58,421 nt of DNA from Acidobacteriota bacterium. Its GTDB lineage: Bacteria; Acidobacteriota; UBA4820; DSQY01. The stretch covers positions 10,166 through 68,586 of the forward strand of contig JBFMHB010000003.1 in NCBI GenBank assembly GCA_040752915.1, written 5' to 3'. Both the position numbers and the translations under genes were made by a program. Positions 1 to 11,053 of this stretch are shown piece by piece. Numbering within the stretch: the first letter of the stretch is position 1; each line of letters starts with the position of its first letter. A model generated the notes under the pieces. The model saw only the letters and a list, made by a program, of their open reading frames with translations. It was not told the DNA's origin and did not search any database.

Positions 1-2842
1 TGGGGGGAGAAAGCTCGGCCAGACGACGGAGGGCGTACTCTCCCTGGACCGTGCCCTCGCTTTGGGCCGCCAGCTCCCGGTAAAGGGCCGCGGCGTCGTC
101 CCGGCGTCCCAGCCTTACCATGAGTTCGGCGGCGCGGTATCGGGAGGTCAGAGCCCACTCGGCGCTCGAAGAGGTGTAGGCCACGTCGAGGTAGGCCTGG
201 AGAGCCTCCCGCGGGCGGTCGAGGCGTTCCAGCGTGTAGGCGAAGTGGAAGCCCGTTTCGGCGTCCCGGAAGGCGGCCTTGAGCCGCGCGAAGGCCTGCA
301 GGGCCGACTCGAGCCGGCCCCTTTCCTCCAGGAAAAGGGCCGCGGTGAACAGATCCTCTCGCTCTTCGGGGGTGGCCCGGGCGGCCGAGGCGAAGGCCTC
401 CAGGTGGGTCACGGCGCCGGCCGTCCGCCCGAGCACGCGCGCGGCGTTTCCGGCGAGCCAGTGGGCCCTGAGCGCCTGGACGGGCGACAAACCGCTGGGT
501 ACGGAAAGGGAGCGTTCCAGCGCCTCCAGGGCCGGGGCCATGTCGCGCTGGGCAAAGGCCGCTTCCCCGAGGAGGAGGAGGGCCTCGGGGTCCGCGGATG
601 CCTGCAGGAGGGAGCGCGCGGCGGTGAAATCCCCCCGGCTTGTGGCTTCTCGGGCCAGGAAGAGCAAGGCTTCCGGGGCCCCCGGTCCCTTCGGTCTCCG
701 GTCCAGGTACCCTCGGTAGGCCTGGGCGGCGCCGGCGCGGTCCCCCGAGGCCAGGCTGGACCGGGCCCGTCTCAGGAGGGTCTCTCCCTCGGAGAGGGCG
801 GAGGGTTCCGATTCCCGGAAGGGAGGCACGGCTCGCAGGGCGGCCTCCGGGCCCTCCTGGACCAGGAGCGTCATTTCCAGGCGCCGCTGGGCCAGGGGCG
901 CCAGGGCGTTGTCCGGGGTCGGGGCGGCCGCGGCGCGGAGATCCTCCAGGGCCTCGGGGAGTCTTCCGGCCTGGAGGAGCAGGTCGGCCCGGACCAGGCG
1001 GATCGTGGCCGCTTCTCCTGAGGAATCGACGAGGAGAGGCGTCAGAAGTTCCAGCGCCTCTTCCGTCCGGCCGCTCCGCGCGAGCGAGTCGGCGCACCGC
1101 AGGGTCAGGGCCGTCCTCCTCGAAGGTTCCGCGAGCGTTCGAATCGCCTCGACGGCGGGCGCGAGCCGTCCCTCGACGAGGTCCGCGAGAGCCATCTGGT
1201 AGCGCGCCTCGTCTTCTTCATCGGGATCGCGGGTGGAAGTGGTGGCTTCCACGAGATGGAGGCGGGCCTCCTCCATGGAGCCGCGGGCGAGAGCCTCCCT
1301 CCACCGAAGCCGGGCGAGCCGGCGGGTCTGGGAGGGATCCAGGGGGAAGGCGCGCGCCGCGTCGAGCAGGCCGACCGCGTCGCCGGCCCGGCCCTCCGTG
1401 GCGAGGCTTTCGGCGGCCAGGAGCAGGGCCTCCCGGGCCTCGGGGGCGTCGGGGTACGCCTCCGCAACGACCTTCAGGACCTCGCGGGCGCGGCCCGAAT
1501 CGCCCTCCGAAAGGAGGATTCGTCCCATGAGGAGGTAGGCCCCGGGAGCGGCGGCCCCTTCGGGGGCGGCCTGAATCCTCTCCGCAAGGATCTCCTGGGC
1601 GTCGGCGGAACGGCCGCATTCCCAGGCGAGCCGGGCCGCCGCCAGGGCGGCGCGGCCCTTTTCACCCTCCGAGGAAGCCGAAGCCGAGGCCAGAGAAGCC
1701 CAACGGGCCGCCCGGGCGGGATCCCGGGGCCCCTCCCACGCCAGCCGTGACGCCAGAATGGCGCCTTCGAGGCGGACGGCCGGGTCGGACCATATGGGGA
1801 GGCCGGGCTCCAGGAGGTCCAGGGCCTCGGCGAAGCGCCCCTGGCTCGCGAGGGACCGCGCGCCCCGAAGCCGGGCCTCGGCCGATGCCGGGCCATCGGG
1901 AAACCGGGCCAGAAGGGCCCGCACCGCCGCGACGGTCGCCTCGGCATCCCGGCGCAAGTCCGCCCCGCGGACGGCGGCGAGGGAGGCGGCCTCCTCCCAG
2001 GCCTTCAAGGGGATTCGGGTGCGCACGAGATCGTAGGCTCGGGCGGCCTCGCCCGTGGCGAGCAGGGCCCACGCGCGAAGGAGATCGGCGCGCGCCTGTT
2101 CGTCGTCGGGGAGCATCCCGGCGGAATCCAGGGCCTGGAGGGCCCCGTCCGCGTCCTTCAGTCGCAGGCGGCAGGCGGCGAGGAGAAGATGGGCCTCGGT
2201 TCTCACGTCGCCCGACAGGCCGGGATCCGCGGCCAGGGAGCCGAGGAGGCGCGCCGCGGGTTCGTCCCGCCCGAGGACCGAAAGGCCCCGGGCCAGCGCC
2301 AGCCGGTCCGGAGCGGTCCGTCGCGATTCGGGAAGGGCCGTGAGGGCCCGCACGGCGCCCTCGGGATCGTCGAGGGCCTCGGCGGCGCGGGCGGTCAGTC
2401 GAAGGTGGCGCAGGCGGGCCGGTTCCTTGCCCTTCAGCGGAGCTTTCAAGGCCTCGGCGGCCTCGGCGGCGCGACCAAGGGCGAGGAGGGCCTCCGCCCG
2501 GTCCAGGGGAAGCGTGTCCTGATCCTTGGCCGGAAGCCCCTTCAGGGCCTCCTCGAGGAGCGGGAGGGCCTCCCCGGGGCGTCCCTGCTCCAGCAGACCG
2601 CGTCCGACCAGGCCGGCCACGTAGGGACGGTGGGGCCCTCCGGGATGGCGCTCGAGGTAGGCCAATCCCCGCTCCACGGCGGTCTGGACCGCTCCCTCCC
2701 GGACGAGTCGCTGAAAGATCTGGAAGTCCTCTGCCTCGGCAGCCAGAATCGGGCCGCGGAACGGGCAGAGGAGGAGGAACAGGACCGGCAGGCTACCGGC
2801 CCGAACCGTTTTCAAGGAAGAGGATGCGCTGGCAACCCTCAC
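1..2842 (-). CDS. Exported TPR-repeat protein, 3' end outside window
   Basis: A leftward frame opens at GTG 2842 and continues past base 1, giving at least 947 residues. The GTG is chosen because AGGAGGT lies about nine bases upstream, inside the preceding gene. The N-terminus has positive residues, then a hydrophobic stretch (LPVLFLLL) and an Ala-rich cleavage-like region, so it looks exported. The visible remainder is made of Ala/Leu/Arg/Glu-rich helical repeats (LEEALKGLPAKDQDT, ALLALGRAAEAAE) with the spacing of tetratricopeptide repeats, a protein-interaction scaffold fold. The gene overlaps the zinc-ribbon gene by about 50 bases, implying translational coupling. The partner and exact role cannot be told, and the C-terminus is missing. 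Confidence 0.75.
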   Translation of the reverse strand, partial: MRVASASSSLKTVRAGSLPVLFLLLCPFRGPILAAEAEDFQIFQRLVREGAVQTAVERGLAYLERHPGGPHRPYVAGLVGRGLLEQGRPGEALPLLEEALKGLPAKDQDTLPLDRAEALLALGRAAEAAEALKAPLKGKEPARLRHLRLTARAAEALDDPEGAVRALTALPESRRTAPDRLALARGLSVLGRDEPAARLLGSLAADPGLSGDVRTEAHLLLAACRLRLKDADGALQALDSAGMLPDDEQARADLLRAWALLATGEAARAYDLVRTRIPLKAWEEAASLAAVRGADLRRDAEATVAAVRALLARFPDGPASAEARLRGARSLASQGRFAEALDLLEPGLPIWSDPAVRLEGAILASRLAWEGPRDPARAARWASLASASASSEGEKGRAALAAARLAWECGRSADAQEILAERIQAAPEGAAAPGAYLLMGRILLSEGDSGRAREVLKVVAEAYPDAPEAREALLLAAESLATEGRAGDAVGLLDAARAFPLDPSQTRRLARLRWREALARGSMEEARLHLVEATTSTRDPDEEDEARYQMALADLVEGRLAPAVEAIRTLAEPSRRTALTLRCADSLARSGRTEEALELLTPLLVDSSGEAATIRLVRADLLLQAGRLPEALEDLRAAAAPTPDNALAPLAQRRLEMTLLVQEGPEAALRAVPPFRESEPSALSEGETLLRRARSSLASGDRAGAAQAYRGYLDRRPKGPGAPEALLFLAREATSRGDFTAARSLLQASADPEALLLLGEAAFAQRDMAPALEALERSLSVPSGLSPVQALRAHWLAGNAARVLGRTAGAVTHLEAFASAARATPEEREDLFTAALFLEERGRLESALQAFARLKAAFRDAETGFHFAYTLERLDRPREALQAYLDVAYTSSSAEWALTSRYRAAELMVRLGRRDDAAALYRELAAQSEGTVQGEYALRRLAELSPP

Positions 2843-3509
2843 AGAAGACCACCTCCTCGCCGTAGTGGAGGTCCTGGATCAGCTTGGGGCGGACGCTCAT
2901 GAAGCACCCCTGGCAGATGCCGCCCTTGGCCTCGACGACGGCAAGGCCGTTCCGCTGGGCGGCGATGTGCGTGTACTTGGTGAACCACCCCGGGTGCATG
3001 GCTTTCTGGAGTTCCTGCCGCTCCTTCTTCTGGGACAGGATTTCGGCGGAGAGCCGTTCCTGCTCCTTCTTGAGGGCTCCCCGGTCCTGAGACACGTGGG
3101 ATTCCCCCTCCTCGTATTTCTTCTTCAGCTCCGGCAGGAGCTTCTCGATCTCCTCCAGGCGGGCCATGTCCTTCAAGGCCTGCTCCTCGAGGACCTCCCG
3201 GGCCTTCTTGGTCGCGTCCATTTCCTTGAGGAGGGCGCTGTATTCCTCATTGGAGCGGATCTCTGGCATCTTGAGCTTGAGCTTCCGCTCCTTCTCATCC
3301 AGGGACTTCAGCGCCTCCTCCGCCTCCCGGCGGCCCTTCGTGAGGGTTTCCATCTCCGTCATGACCTTGTCCAGAGGCGCCTTCACCGAACTGACCTTCT
3401 CGTCGATGACCTTGGCCTTCTTCGGAATCTGCTGGAGGTCATGGCCCAGGGTCCGGATGGAGGTGTCGAGCCTCTGAAGTCGGAGCAGTTTCTCAAGAAT
3501 CTCGTTCAC
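2793..3509 (-). CDS. Coiled-coil protein with C-terminal C4 zinc ribbon
   Basis: 238 residues. Residues about 1-170 are charged heptad-like coiled coil rich in Lys, Glu and Leu. The C-terminus carries two Cys pairs (CQGC and CEGC, about 25 residues apart) that form a C4 zinc ribbon. This layout matches the widespread DUF164/CT398-type zinc-ribbon family, whose members are thought to act as adaptors for nucleic acids or protein secretion; the function here is not established. GTG 3509 is preferred over the longer frame because GGGAG stands a suitable distance upstream. The gene begins about 20 bases after the T-run of a terminator hairpin and ends overlapping the TPR gene. Confidence 0.85.
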   Translation of the reverse strand: MNEILEKLLRLQRLDTSIRTLGHDLQQIPKKAKVIDEKVSSVKAPLDKVMTEMETLTKGRREAEEALKSLDEKERKLKLKMPEIRSNEEYSALLKEMDATKKAREVLEEQALKDMARLEEIEKLLPELKKKYEEGESHVSQDRGALKKEQERLSAEILSQKKERQELQKAMHPGWFTKYTHIAAQRNGLAVVEAKGGICQGCFMSVRPKLIQDLHYGEEVVFCEGCQRILFLENGSGR

Positions 3510-3529
3510 TCTCGCGGCTCCCTTGCTCT

Positions 3530-3565
3530 CAAAAATAAATAAGGGGTGCACTCCTATGCACCCCT
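3530..3565 (-). terminator. Intrinsic terminator between tRNA and zinc-ribbon gene
   Basis: Read leftward, a 9-base perfect stem (AGGGGTGCA / TGCACCCCT) with a 6-base loop is followed by a T-rich run (TATTTATTTTT). It lies downstream of the tRNA gene and probably ends its transcript. Because the next gene starts about 20 bases beyond the T-run, it could also act as an attenuator for that gene. Confidence 0.75.
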
Positions 3566-3622
3566 CGGGATCTCACCTGTGCTCGGGGACGGGAACCCTG
3601 TTCAAAGGACACGCTCCCTTCC

Positions 3623-3698
3623 TGGTGGGCCCTCCAGGATTCGAACCTGGGACCGACCGGTTATGAGCCGGTGGCTCTCACCGCTGAGCTAAGGGCCC
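3623..3698 (-). tRNA. tRNA with CAU anticodon (Ile2-like, possibly Met)
   Basis: A full cloverleaf can be drawn: acceptor GGGCCCT pairing with AGGGCCC, D arm GCTC/GAGC, anticodon stem ACCGG/CCGGT around the loop CTCATAA, T arm CCAGG-TTCGAAT-CCTGG, and an encoded CCA. The anticodon is CAT. The start GGGCCCTTAGCTCAGCGGT resembles bacterial tRNA-Ile2 genes, whose CAU is modified to lysidine by TilS, more than elongator tRNA-Met. The identity determinants were not scored, so methionine remains possible. Confidence 0.93.
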
Positions 3699-3810
3699 AG
3701 CAGTAACGGCAAATGTTACCACACATCTCCTTGGGAAGTAAAGGGATGGAAAAGGAGGGGACATCGACCCCCGGGTCCGGGGAGAACCGAGGAGGAAACG
3801 GGAAGGACGG

Positions 3811-3860
3811 CCCCGAGGGAAGGAGGCCGGGGAGGGGCGCCCCCCCGACCTCCCTCGGGG
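3811..3860 (-). terminator. GC-rich hairpin after TPR protein gene
   Basis: CCCCGAGGGA at 3811-3820 pairs perfectly with TCCCTCGGGG at 3851-3860, and the intervening GC-rich bases can extend the stem. It begins one base after the stop of the exported TPR gene. There is no clear T-run, so it may terminate weakly or stabilise the mRNA end. Confidence 0.5.
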
Positions 3861-3861
3861 T

Positions 3862-4794
3862 CTACTTCTGCTGGTTGGCCAAAGGCTCCAGGGCGGCGAT
3901 GGCGTCCTTCCACTGCTGGGCGTCCGGCGCGTCGGGCTTCATCTTGAGGTAGATCCGAAGCTGTTCGATGGAGCCCTTGTAGTCCCCCAGTTGGGCCAGG
4001 GCGATGGACCATTCCCGGTGGGCGTCGGCGTCGTTGGGGTCCTCCTTCGTCGCCTGGGCGAAGAGTTCCACGGCCTTTCGGGCATCGCCCGAGTTCAGGG
4101 CCGTGACGCCCGCGTTGTAGGTCTCCCCCGTGACCTGGCCGCCCTTCTCCTTGAACCGTTTTCGGTACTCGGCGGCCTTGGCCGCGTCGCCTTTCTTGTC
4201 GTACAGCTTGGCCAGCATCCCCAGGACGCTTGTTTCCCCTGGGTACTGGATGTCGTAGGCCTCGAAGGCGGCGAGGGCGCCGTCCGTGTCGCCCATCTGG
4301 TCATAGCAGGCCGCCTTGAAGAAGAGCGCGGCCTTGAGGTTGTCGTTCTGGGCGATGGCCTCGTTGGCCTTGGCCAGGGCGCCCTCGTAATCCCCCATCT
4401 CGTAAAGGGCTTTGGCCTCCGCGGCGGGACTGGCCTTCACCTCCTGCACGGTGATGTCGGCGCGCATGTCGAAGTTGATCTCGATGAGGTCCATGAGCTT
4501 CGGCTTGCCGTTCTTGCTGATCTCGGGGAGGTCCCCCACCTTGACGGTGACCGTGTAGCCCTTGTCGGAGTAGGGGAGGCCGGCCTGAACGTAGGTTCCG
4601 AACTTGTCGGTTGTGACGGTGTAATGATTGTTGGAGTTGGCTTCGTCCACGATGCGGACGGGGAGGTCGGCAACCGGCTTCCCCTCCCGGTCGAGCACTT
4701 TCCCCCGGATCCCCTTGGTCAGCTGGGCGAAGGCCCCTGTGCCGATGGTCATCAGGATCACGGCCAGGGCCAGCGTGCGGACAGCGGTTTTCAT
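3862..4794 (-). CDS. Exported carboxypeptidase-like plus TPR protein
   Basis: 310 residues. An N-terminal Sec signal peptide (hydrophobic core about residues 8-20, ending GAFAQ) precedes a carboxypeptidase-regulatory-like beta-sandwich at about 28-110 (GKVLDREGKPVADLPV, then an FGTYV turn). TPR units occupy about 120-305 (ALYEMGDYEGALAKANEAI; WSIALAQLGDYKGSIEQL). It is likely periplasmic and may assemble or bind other envelope proteins. ATG 4794 has GAGGAGG upstream. It follows rpoD by 34 bases and may be the last cistron of that operon. No enzyme active site is visible. Confidence 0.85.
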   Translation of the reverse strand: MKTAVRTLALAVILMTIGTGAFAQLTKGIRGKVLDREGKPVADLPVRIVDEANSNNHYTVTTDKFGTYVQAGLPYSDKGYTVTVKVGDLPEISKNGKPKLMDLIEINFDMRADITVQEVKASPAAEAKALYEMGDYEGALAKANEAIAQNDNLKAALFFKAACYDQMGDTDGALAAFEAYDIQYPGETSVLGMLAKLYDKKGDAAKAAEYRKRFKEKGGQVTGETYNAGVTALNSGDARKAVELFAQATKEDPNDADAHREWSIALAQLGDYKGSIEQLRIYLKMKPDAPDAQQWKDAIAALEPLANQQK

Positions 4795-4828
4795 CTCGCT
4801 CCTCCTCAGGAGACTATTCTAGACCCGC

Positions 4829-6493
<1,665 letters not shown>

Positions 6494-6523
6494 CGTCTTT
6501 CCTTCGCTCCGATCCCGCTGGAT

Positions 6524-8254
6524 TTAGAGGGCCCGGGCCGGCCCGCCCTCGATGGTGTGGATCTGCTCCATGAGGGACATCTTCTCTCGATTGAGGATTT
6601 GCACGAGGCCGAAGTCCTGCCTCCGGCTGGCTTCCTTGAGCTGCCTCTGGATGTCCCGCTCCTTGGTCCTCAGGTGCGAGGCGTGCACTTCGGCCGCCGC
6701 CCGCTGGAGGTCGCCTTCGCCCGCCGGCTCGTGACAGCCGTTCAACACGCGGGCCAGAAGCGCTTCCTGGGAGGGTTCGGGTGGATCCCCCTGGAGGAGG
6801 GCCAGGAGGAGAGGGGCCGCTTGCATGGAATGGAACACCTCCTCCGGAAGGCCGCGGAGCACCCTGCGCGCCTCCTCCCCGTGGGAGAAAAGCCCCTTCA
6901 CGAGGATCTGCTCCCGGACCGGGAGCGGGGCGGGCTCGGGAGCGGGCTCCCGGGCCGGTCCCGCGGCGCCGCCCCGGGTCTCCTGGAGGCGCTTGAGGAT
7001 GAGGGCGGGCGCGATGCCCGTCCGCCCGGCCACGTCCCTCGCGTACTCCTGCCGTTCGATGGGATCGGGCACGGCCCCCAGGAATTCGGCCAGGCGATCC
7101 ACGAAGGCCACTCGGCCCTCCACCTCCCTGAGACTCGCGGAGGCGAGGGCGCGTTCCACCAGGAAGTCGAAGAAGGGAAGCGCCGAATCCACGAGCTTTC
7201 TGTAGGCCTCCGGCCCTTCGGCGGCGATGTACCCGTCCGGGTCCTTCCCGCGCGGCACAGCAAGCACCCGAATCCGAAGCCCTTCCTGGAGCAGGAGGCG
7301 GATGGCGCGTTCGGCGGCCTGCAGACCGGCGGCATCCTGGTCGAAGTTGAGGATCACCTCCCGGGCGTACCTCCTGGTGAGCCGGACCTGGCCTTCGCTG
7401 AGCGCCGTTCCCAGCGTGGCGGCCGCGAAGGGCACGCCCGCCTGGGTCACCGCGAGGAAGTCCATGTACCCCTCCACGAGGAGGAGCCGCTCCGCCTCGC
7501 GAACGGCCTGACGGGTCAGGCTGAGACCGTACAGGACGTCCCGCTTTTGAAAGACCGGGCTTTCGGGAGAGTTGAGGTACTTGGGCTCTTCGTCCCCGAG
7601 GGCCCTTCCACCGAAGCCGACGGTGCGGCCCATGACGTCCTGAATGGGGAAGAGGAGCCGATCCCGGAAACGCTCCACGTGTTCGCCGCGCCCCCGCTCG
7701 AGGACCAGACCCGCCTCTCCGGCCTCCTCGGCCTTGAAGCCCTGGCGCCCGAGGTGGGCCAGGAGGCCCCCTCCGGGAGGCGCGAAACCCAGGCCCAGAC
7801 GCTCCGCCGTCTCCACCCGAATGCCCCGCCGATCCATGTAGGCGCGGATTCGGCTGGACGGGGGCGCCGACCGGAGGGCGTTCCGGTAGTAATCCGCGGA
7901 CAGGGCAAGGAGCTTTCGGAGACGGTCCCGGCGGTCGGGCCCCGGGTCCCGGTCTCGCGGGCCCCCGAGTTCCAAGGTCACGCCCGCCTTCCGCGCGAGG
8001 ATTTCCGCCGCCTCGGGAAAGGAGCAGCCTTCGGCCTCCATGAGGAAGCGGATCACGTCCCCGCCCTTGTGGCAGCCGAAACAGTAGAAGAGGCCGTTGT
8101 CCGAATCCACCGAAAAAGAGGGCGTCTTTTCGCGGTGAAAGGGGCAAAGACCCACGGAGCGCCGTCCGCGGCGGGTGAGCCTCACGTAATCCTGATAGAC
8201 CTGAATCGGATCAATGAGGGATTTGATTTCTTCCACGCGGCGGACGATGGTCAT
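6524..8254 (-). CDS. dnaG: DNA primase DnaG
   Basis: 576 residues, normal for the family. The N-terminal CHC2 zinc finger is present (CPFHREKTPSF, then FYCFGCHKGGD), followed by the primase core and the TOPRIM fold with its acidic residues (LLLVEGYMDFLAV; NFDQDAAGLQA). The C-terminal part from about 420 is more variable and should be the helicase-binding domain. The enzyme synthesises RNA primers for lagging-strand replication. ATG 8254 has GAGGTG five bases or so upstream. It stands between mutS2 and rpoD in a leftward operon. Confidence 0.98.
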   Translation of the reverse strand: MTIVRRVEEIKSLIDPIQVYQDYVRLTRRGRRSVGLCPFHREKTPSFSVDSDNGLFYCFGCHKGGDVIRFLMEAEGCSFPEAAEILARKAGVTLELGGPRDRDPGPDRRDRLRKLLALSADYYRNALRSAPPSSRIRAYMDRRGIRVETAERLGLGFAPPGGGLLAHLGRQGFKAEEAGEAGLVLERGRGEHVERFRDRLLFPIQDVMGRTVGFGGRALGDEEPKYLNSPESPVFQKRDVLYGLSLTRQAVREAERLLLVEGYMDFLAVTQAGVPFAAATLGTALSEGQVRLTRRYAREVILNFDQDAAGLQAAERAIRLLLQEGLRIRVLAVPRGKDPDGYIAAEGPEAYRKLVDSALPFFDFLVERALASASLREVEGRVAFVDRLAEFLGAVPDPIERQEYARDVAGRTGIAPALILKRLQETRGGAAGPAREPAPEPAPLPVREQILVKGLFSHGEEARRVLRGLPEEVFHSMQAAPLLLALLQGDPPEPSQEALLARVLNGCHEPAGEGDLQRAAAEVHASHLRTKERDIQRQLKEASRRQDFGLVQILNREKMSLMEQIHTIEGGPARAL

Positions 8255-8346
8255 GGCACCTCGCAGGCCACAGGCTAATCTAGTGCCTCAACCCGGACGG
8301 CGCAACCCGAGTTTTGCACGATAAAATCGAGTATGTGAGCGGTTCC

Positions 8347-10704
8347 TCACGTTCGAAGCCGCACGAGCGTGACCCCGGCGCCTCCTCCGGAAGGCGGCGG
8401 CTCCTCCCAGGAAGCGGCGTAGGGACAGCGCTTGAGCCACTCCCGCACGGCGGCCCTGAGCCGGCCCGTTCCGATTCCGTGAATGATCCGAACCTCCGAG
8501 AGGCCGGCGGCCACCGCCCGGTCCAGAAAGGGCTCCAGTTCGGCCTCGGCCTCGGCGGCCGTACGTCCCAGGAGGTGGATTTCCCACCGGGCGTCGGCCC
8601 CGCCGTATTCGGTGCCCAACCCACGCCCGCGGCGCTTCCCCTCGGGTGGATTCTCCAGCACCTCCACGTCCGACGCCCCAACCTGAAGGGTCTTGCCTTC
8701 GACCTCGATCAGGACCCGTCCCGAGGAGGGATCGGCCTCCATCACCCGCCCGGTGAACCCGAGTCCCAGAACGCGGACGAGGTCGCCGGGAGCGGGAAGG
8801 ATGCGGGGAGGGGAGGGGGAGGTGTCCAGGCCGAGGGATTTCCCCGCCTCCTCGGCGACCTTCACGGCGGCCTTTGGGGCCACGCGCCTCACGGCCTGCT
8901 TGTTCACCTCCGGCTTCAGCGCCTCCACGAAGCGGGTTTCGGCCTCCTTGAGGAGGGCGGGGAGGGACTCTACGAAGCGCCGCCGCTCGGCATCCAGCGC
9001 CCGGGCGGCGCGTTCCTTGGCGGCCGCGGCGGCCTCCGCCTCGCTCCGCCTTGCTTCCAGGTCCTTCCGGGCGGCCGCCAGGGCCTCGGCCTCGGCCTCC
9101 AGGGCGGCCATCACGTCCCTCAGGTGCTTTTCCCCCTCGGGCAGCAAGGTCCGGGCGCGGGCCAGGATGCCCGCGGGAACGCCCGATCGTTCGGCGATTT
9201 CCAGGGCGCGGCTGGCTCCCACCTGGCCCATGCGGAGGCGGAAGGTGGGGGCCCGGTCCCCCTCGGCGAACTCCATGCCGGCGTTTCCCATGCCGTCGGT
9301 CACGAGGGCCCGCATCTTGAGGGATTCGAAATGGGTGCTGGCCAGCGTGAAGCCCCGCTTCTCGTGCAGATGCAGGAGGATGGCTTCTCCGAGGGCCGAG
9401 CCCTCCGCGGGATCCGTCCCCGAGCCCAGTTCGTCCAGGATGAAAAGGAAGGGCTCCGAGATCCCGACCAGGGCGTCCCGCAGGGCCACCATGCGAGCGG
9501 AAAAGGTGGACAGGTCGTCGAGGATGGACTGGGTGTCTCCCACGGTGGCGTGGATGCAGGGCAGAACGGGCAGGCGGGTGCCTTCCGAGGCGGGAATCGG
9601 GATCCCCGACTGGTGCATGAGGCAGAGCAGGCCGACGGTCTTGAGCGCCACCGACTTTCCCCCCGCGTTGGGCCCGCTGACCACCAGACTGCGCGTCCCG
9701 GAGAGGTGGAGGGACAGGTCGAGGGGCACGGCGGGTCCCCGGGGACTTTCCCCCCAGGCTTCCGCCCTGAGGTCGTTGAGCTCGGGCGCGAGGAGGGGGT
9801 GGCGGGCCGAGACGAGGACCAGGTCGCCCTCCTCGGTGACCTGGGGCAGGATTCCACTGTACCGCCGCCCGAGGCGGGCGCACGCCAGGTCTTCGTCCAG
9901 GCGCTCGACGGCCTCGTAGACGGCCTCCAGGGTGTCGGCGGCCGCCGAAAGCAGGCCCGAAACCTCCACCAGGATCCGGTGGATCTCTTCCCGCTCCTCG
10001 GCGTCGAGGGCCGTCAGGCGGTTGTTCAGGTCCACCACCTCGAAGGGTTCGATGTAGGCCGTGGCGCCAGTGGAGGAGGTGTCGTGAAGGATGCCCTTCA
10101 CCTGGCCCTTGAAGCTCGTCTGGACGGGAAGAACCAGGCGCCCGTTTCGGACCGTGTAGGTGGCCTCCCGCAGGACCGAGGACCCGAGACGATCCACCAG
10201 GCTCTCCATGCGGGAGAGGACCTGGCCCCGGGCCGCCTCGCGCTCTCGCCGGATGGACCTCATGCGCTGGCTCGCCCCGTCGGCCACGTCCCCCCGTTCG
10301 TCGAGGGTCCGCTCCAAAAGGCCCAGCAGGGGACGCCACCCTTCTCCGGCCGGAAAGGAGCGCCGGATCACCTCCTTGGGGGAGGCGGGGTCCAGTATCC
10401 AGGCCTCGGCGCGGGAGGCCACGCGAAGGGCGTCGCGTTGGGTCCGCAGGACCTCGAGGGGGAAGGCCAGGCCCTTCGGCACCCTGGAAGGCGGGCGACG
10501 ATACCCCTCCAGGCTCAGGGCGCCGGACAGGGATTCGCCCCGCATGCACGCCTCGACCCGGGCGTGCCGGTCCATCACTTCGTTTGCGTCGCCCCCGGGG
10601 AGCCGGGTCCCGGCGCGAGCCTTCCCCTCCTCCGTCTGGGCGCAGAGGGAAAGCAGCGCCAGGACGCGGTCCCACTCGAGGGACCGGAGCGTCCTGACGT
10701 CCAT
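8347..10704 (-). CDS. mutS2: Endonuclease MutS2
   Basis: 785 residues. It has the MutS core without the mismatch-recognition domain, the ABC-type ATPase with Walker A (SGPNAGGKSVALKT), Walker B (FLFILDELGSGTDP) and signature regions, a coiled segment at about 500-600, a KOW-like segment, and a C-terminal Smr domain (EIHLLGRTAAEAE; IIHGIGTGRLR) with the expected HGxG motif. MutS2 proteins act on branched DNA and in some bacteria on stalled ribosomes. The gene starts 19 bases after rpsU ends, so it is cotranscribed with the ribosomal protein and with dnaG-rpoD downstream, an arrangement that differs from the textbook rpsU-dnaG-rpoD order. Confidence 0.96.
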   Translation of the reverse strand: MDVRTLRSLEWDRVLALLSLCAQTEEGKARAGTRLPGGDANEVMDRHARVEACMRGESLSGALSLEGYRRPPSRVPKGLAFPLEVLRTQRDALRVASRAEAWILDPASPKEVIRRSFPAGEGWRPLLGLLERTLDERGDVADGASQRMRSIRREREAARGQVLSRMESLVDRLGSSVLREATYTVRNGRLVLPVQTSFKGQVKGILHDTSSTGATAYIEPFEVVDLNNRLTALDAEEREEIHRILVEVSGLLSAAADTLEAVYEAVERLDEDLACARLGRRYSGILPQVTEEGDLVLVSARHPLLAPELNDLRAEAWGESPRGPAVPLDLSLHLSGTRSLVVSGPNAGGKSVALKTVGLLCLMHQSGIPIPASEGTRLPVLPCIHATVGDTQSILDDLSTFSARMVALRDALVGISEPFLFILDELGSGTDPAEGSALGEAILLHLHEKRGFTLASTHFESLKMRALVTDGMGNAGMEFAEGDRAPTFRLRMGQVGASRALEIAERSGVPAGILARARTLLPEGEKHLRDVMAALEAEAEALAAARKDLEARRSEAEAAAAAKERAARALDAERRRFVESLPALLKEAETRFVEALKPEVNKQAVRRVAPKAAVKVAEEAGKSLGLDTSPSPPRILPAPGDLVRVLGLGFTGRVMEADPSSGRVLIEVEGKTLQVGASDVEVLENPPEGKRRGRGLGTEYGGADARWEIHLLGRTAAEAEAELEPFLDRAVAAGLSEVRIIHGIGTGRLRAAVREWLKRCPYAASWEEPPPSGGGAGVTLVRLRT

Positions 10705-10723
10705 CTGGTTCGGATTGTACGCC

Positions 10724-10930
10724 TTATGCGTTGAGCTTGCGTTCCTGCGCCAGTCGCTTGAGGAGCTTCTTGCGAGCGGCCAGGGCCTTCTTCTTGCGCT
10801 TCACGCTGGGCTTTTCGTAGTGCTGGCGCTTTTTCAGCTCGGAGAGCACGCCCGCCTTCTCGCACTTCCGCTTGAAACGCCGGATCGCGCCTTCGACGGT
10901 CTCGCCCTCTTTAAGGACCACTGTCGGCAA
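10724..10930 (-). CDS. rpsU: 30S ribosomal protein S21
   Basis: 68 residues, rich in Lys and Arg. The family pattern is clear: [19 protein letters not shown], then a basic helix ([16 protein letters not shown]). S21 binds the 30S platform near the anti-Shine-Dalgarno region. The start is TTG at 10930; no ATG or GTG fits, and GGGAGG stands about nine bases upstream. It is the first gene of the rpsU-mutS2-dnaG-rpoD operon and has a good sigma-70 promoter just upstream. Confidence 0.96.
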   Translation of the reverse strand: MPTVVLKEGETVEGAIRRFKRKCEKAGVLSELKKRQHYEKPSVKRKKKALAARKKLLKRLAQERKLNA

Positions 10931-10988
10931 TCGCTATCGCCTCCCCTCTAGAGCCAATTTGCCTCCGCCCTGAGGCGAAAGCCCGTCA

Positions 10989-11017
10989 TTTATAACAGGT
11001 TCTCGGAGAAAGTGCAA
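10989..11017 (-). promoter_or_regulatory. Probable sigma-70 promoter of rpsU operon
   Basis: Read leftward, TTGCAC (11017-11012) and TATAAA (10994-10989) are separated by 17 bases. The -10 matches consensus at five of six positions, the -35 only at TTG. It lies about 60 bases before the TTG start of rpsU and is the only strong candidate in the intergenic gap. Confidence 0.65.
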
Positions 11018-11053
11018 GGGGCCTGAGGGCCCAAGCGGGGAATGCGGCCAGAG

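Noticed and set aside
62-1530. Rightward open frames in the first 1.5 kb
   Set aside because: They oppose the exported TPR protein frame, which has a signal peptide, a ribosome-binding site and repeat structure and runs uninterrupted to the window edge.
8288-10734. Long open frames on both strands overlapping mutS2
   Set aside because: Pro/Arg/Gly-rich composition without domains; the MutS2 frame has complete ATPase and Smr motifs.
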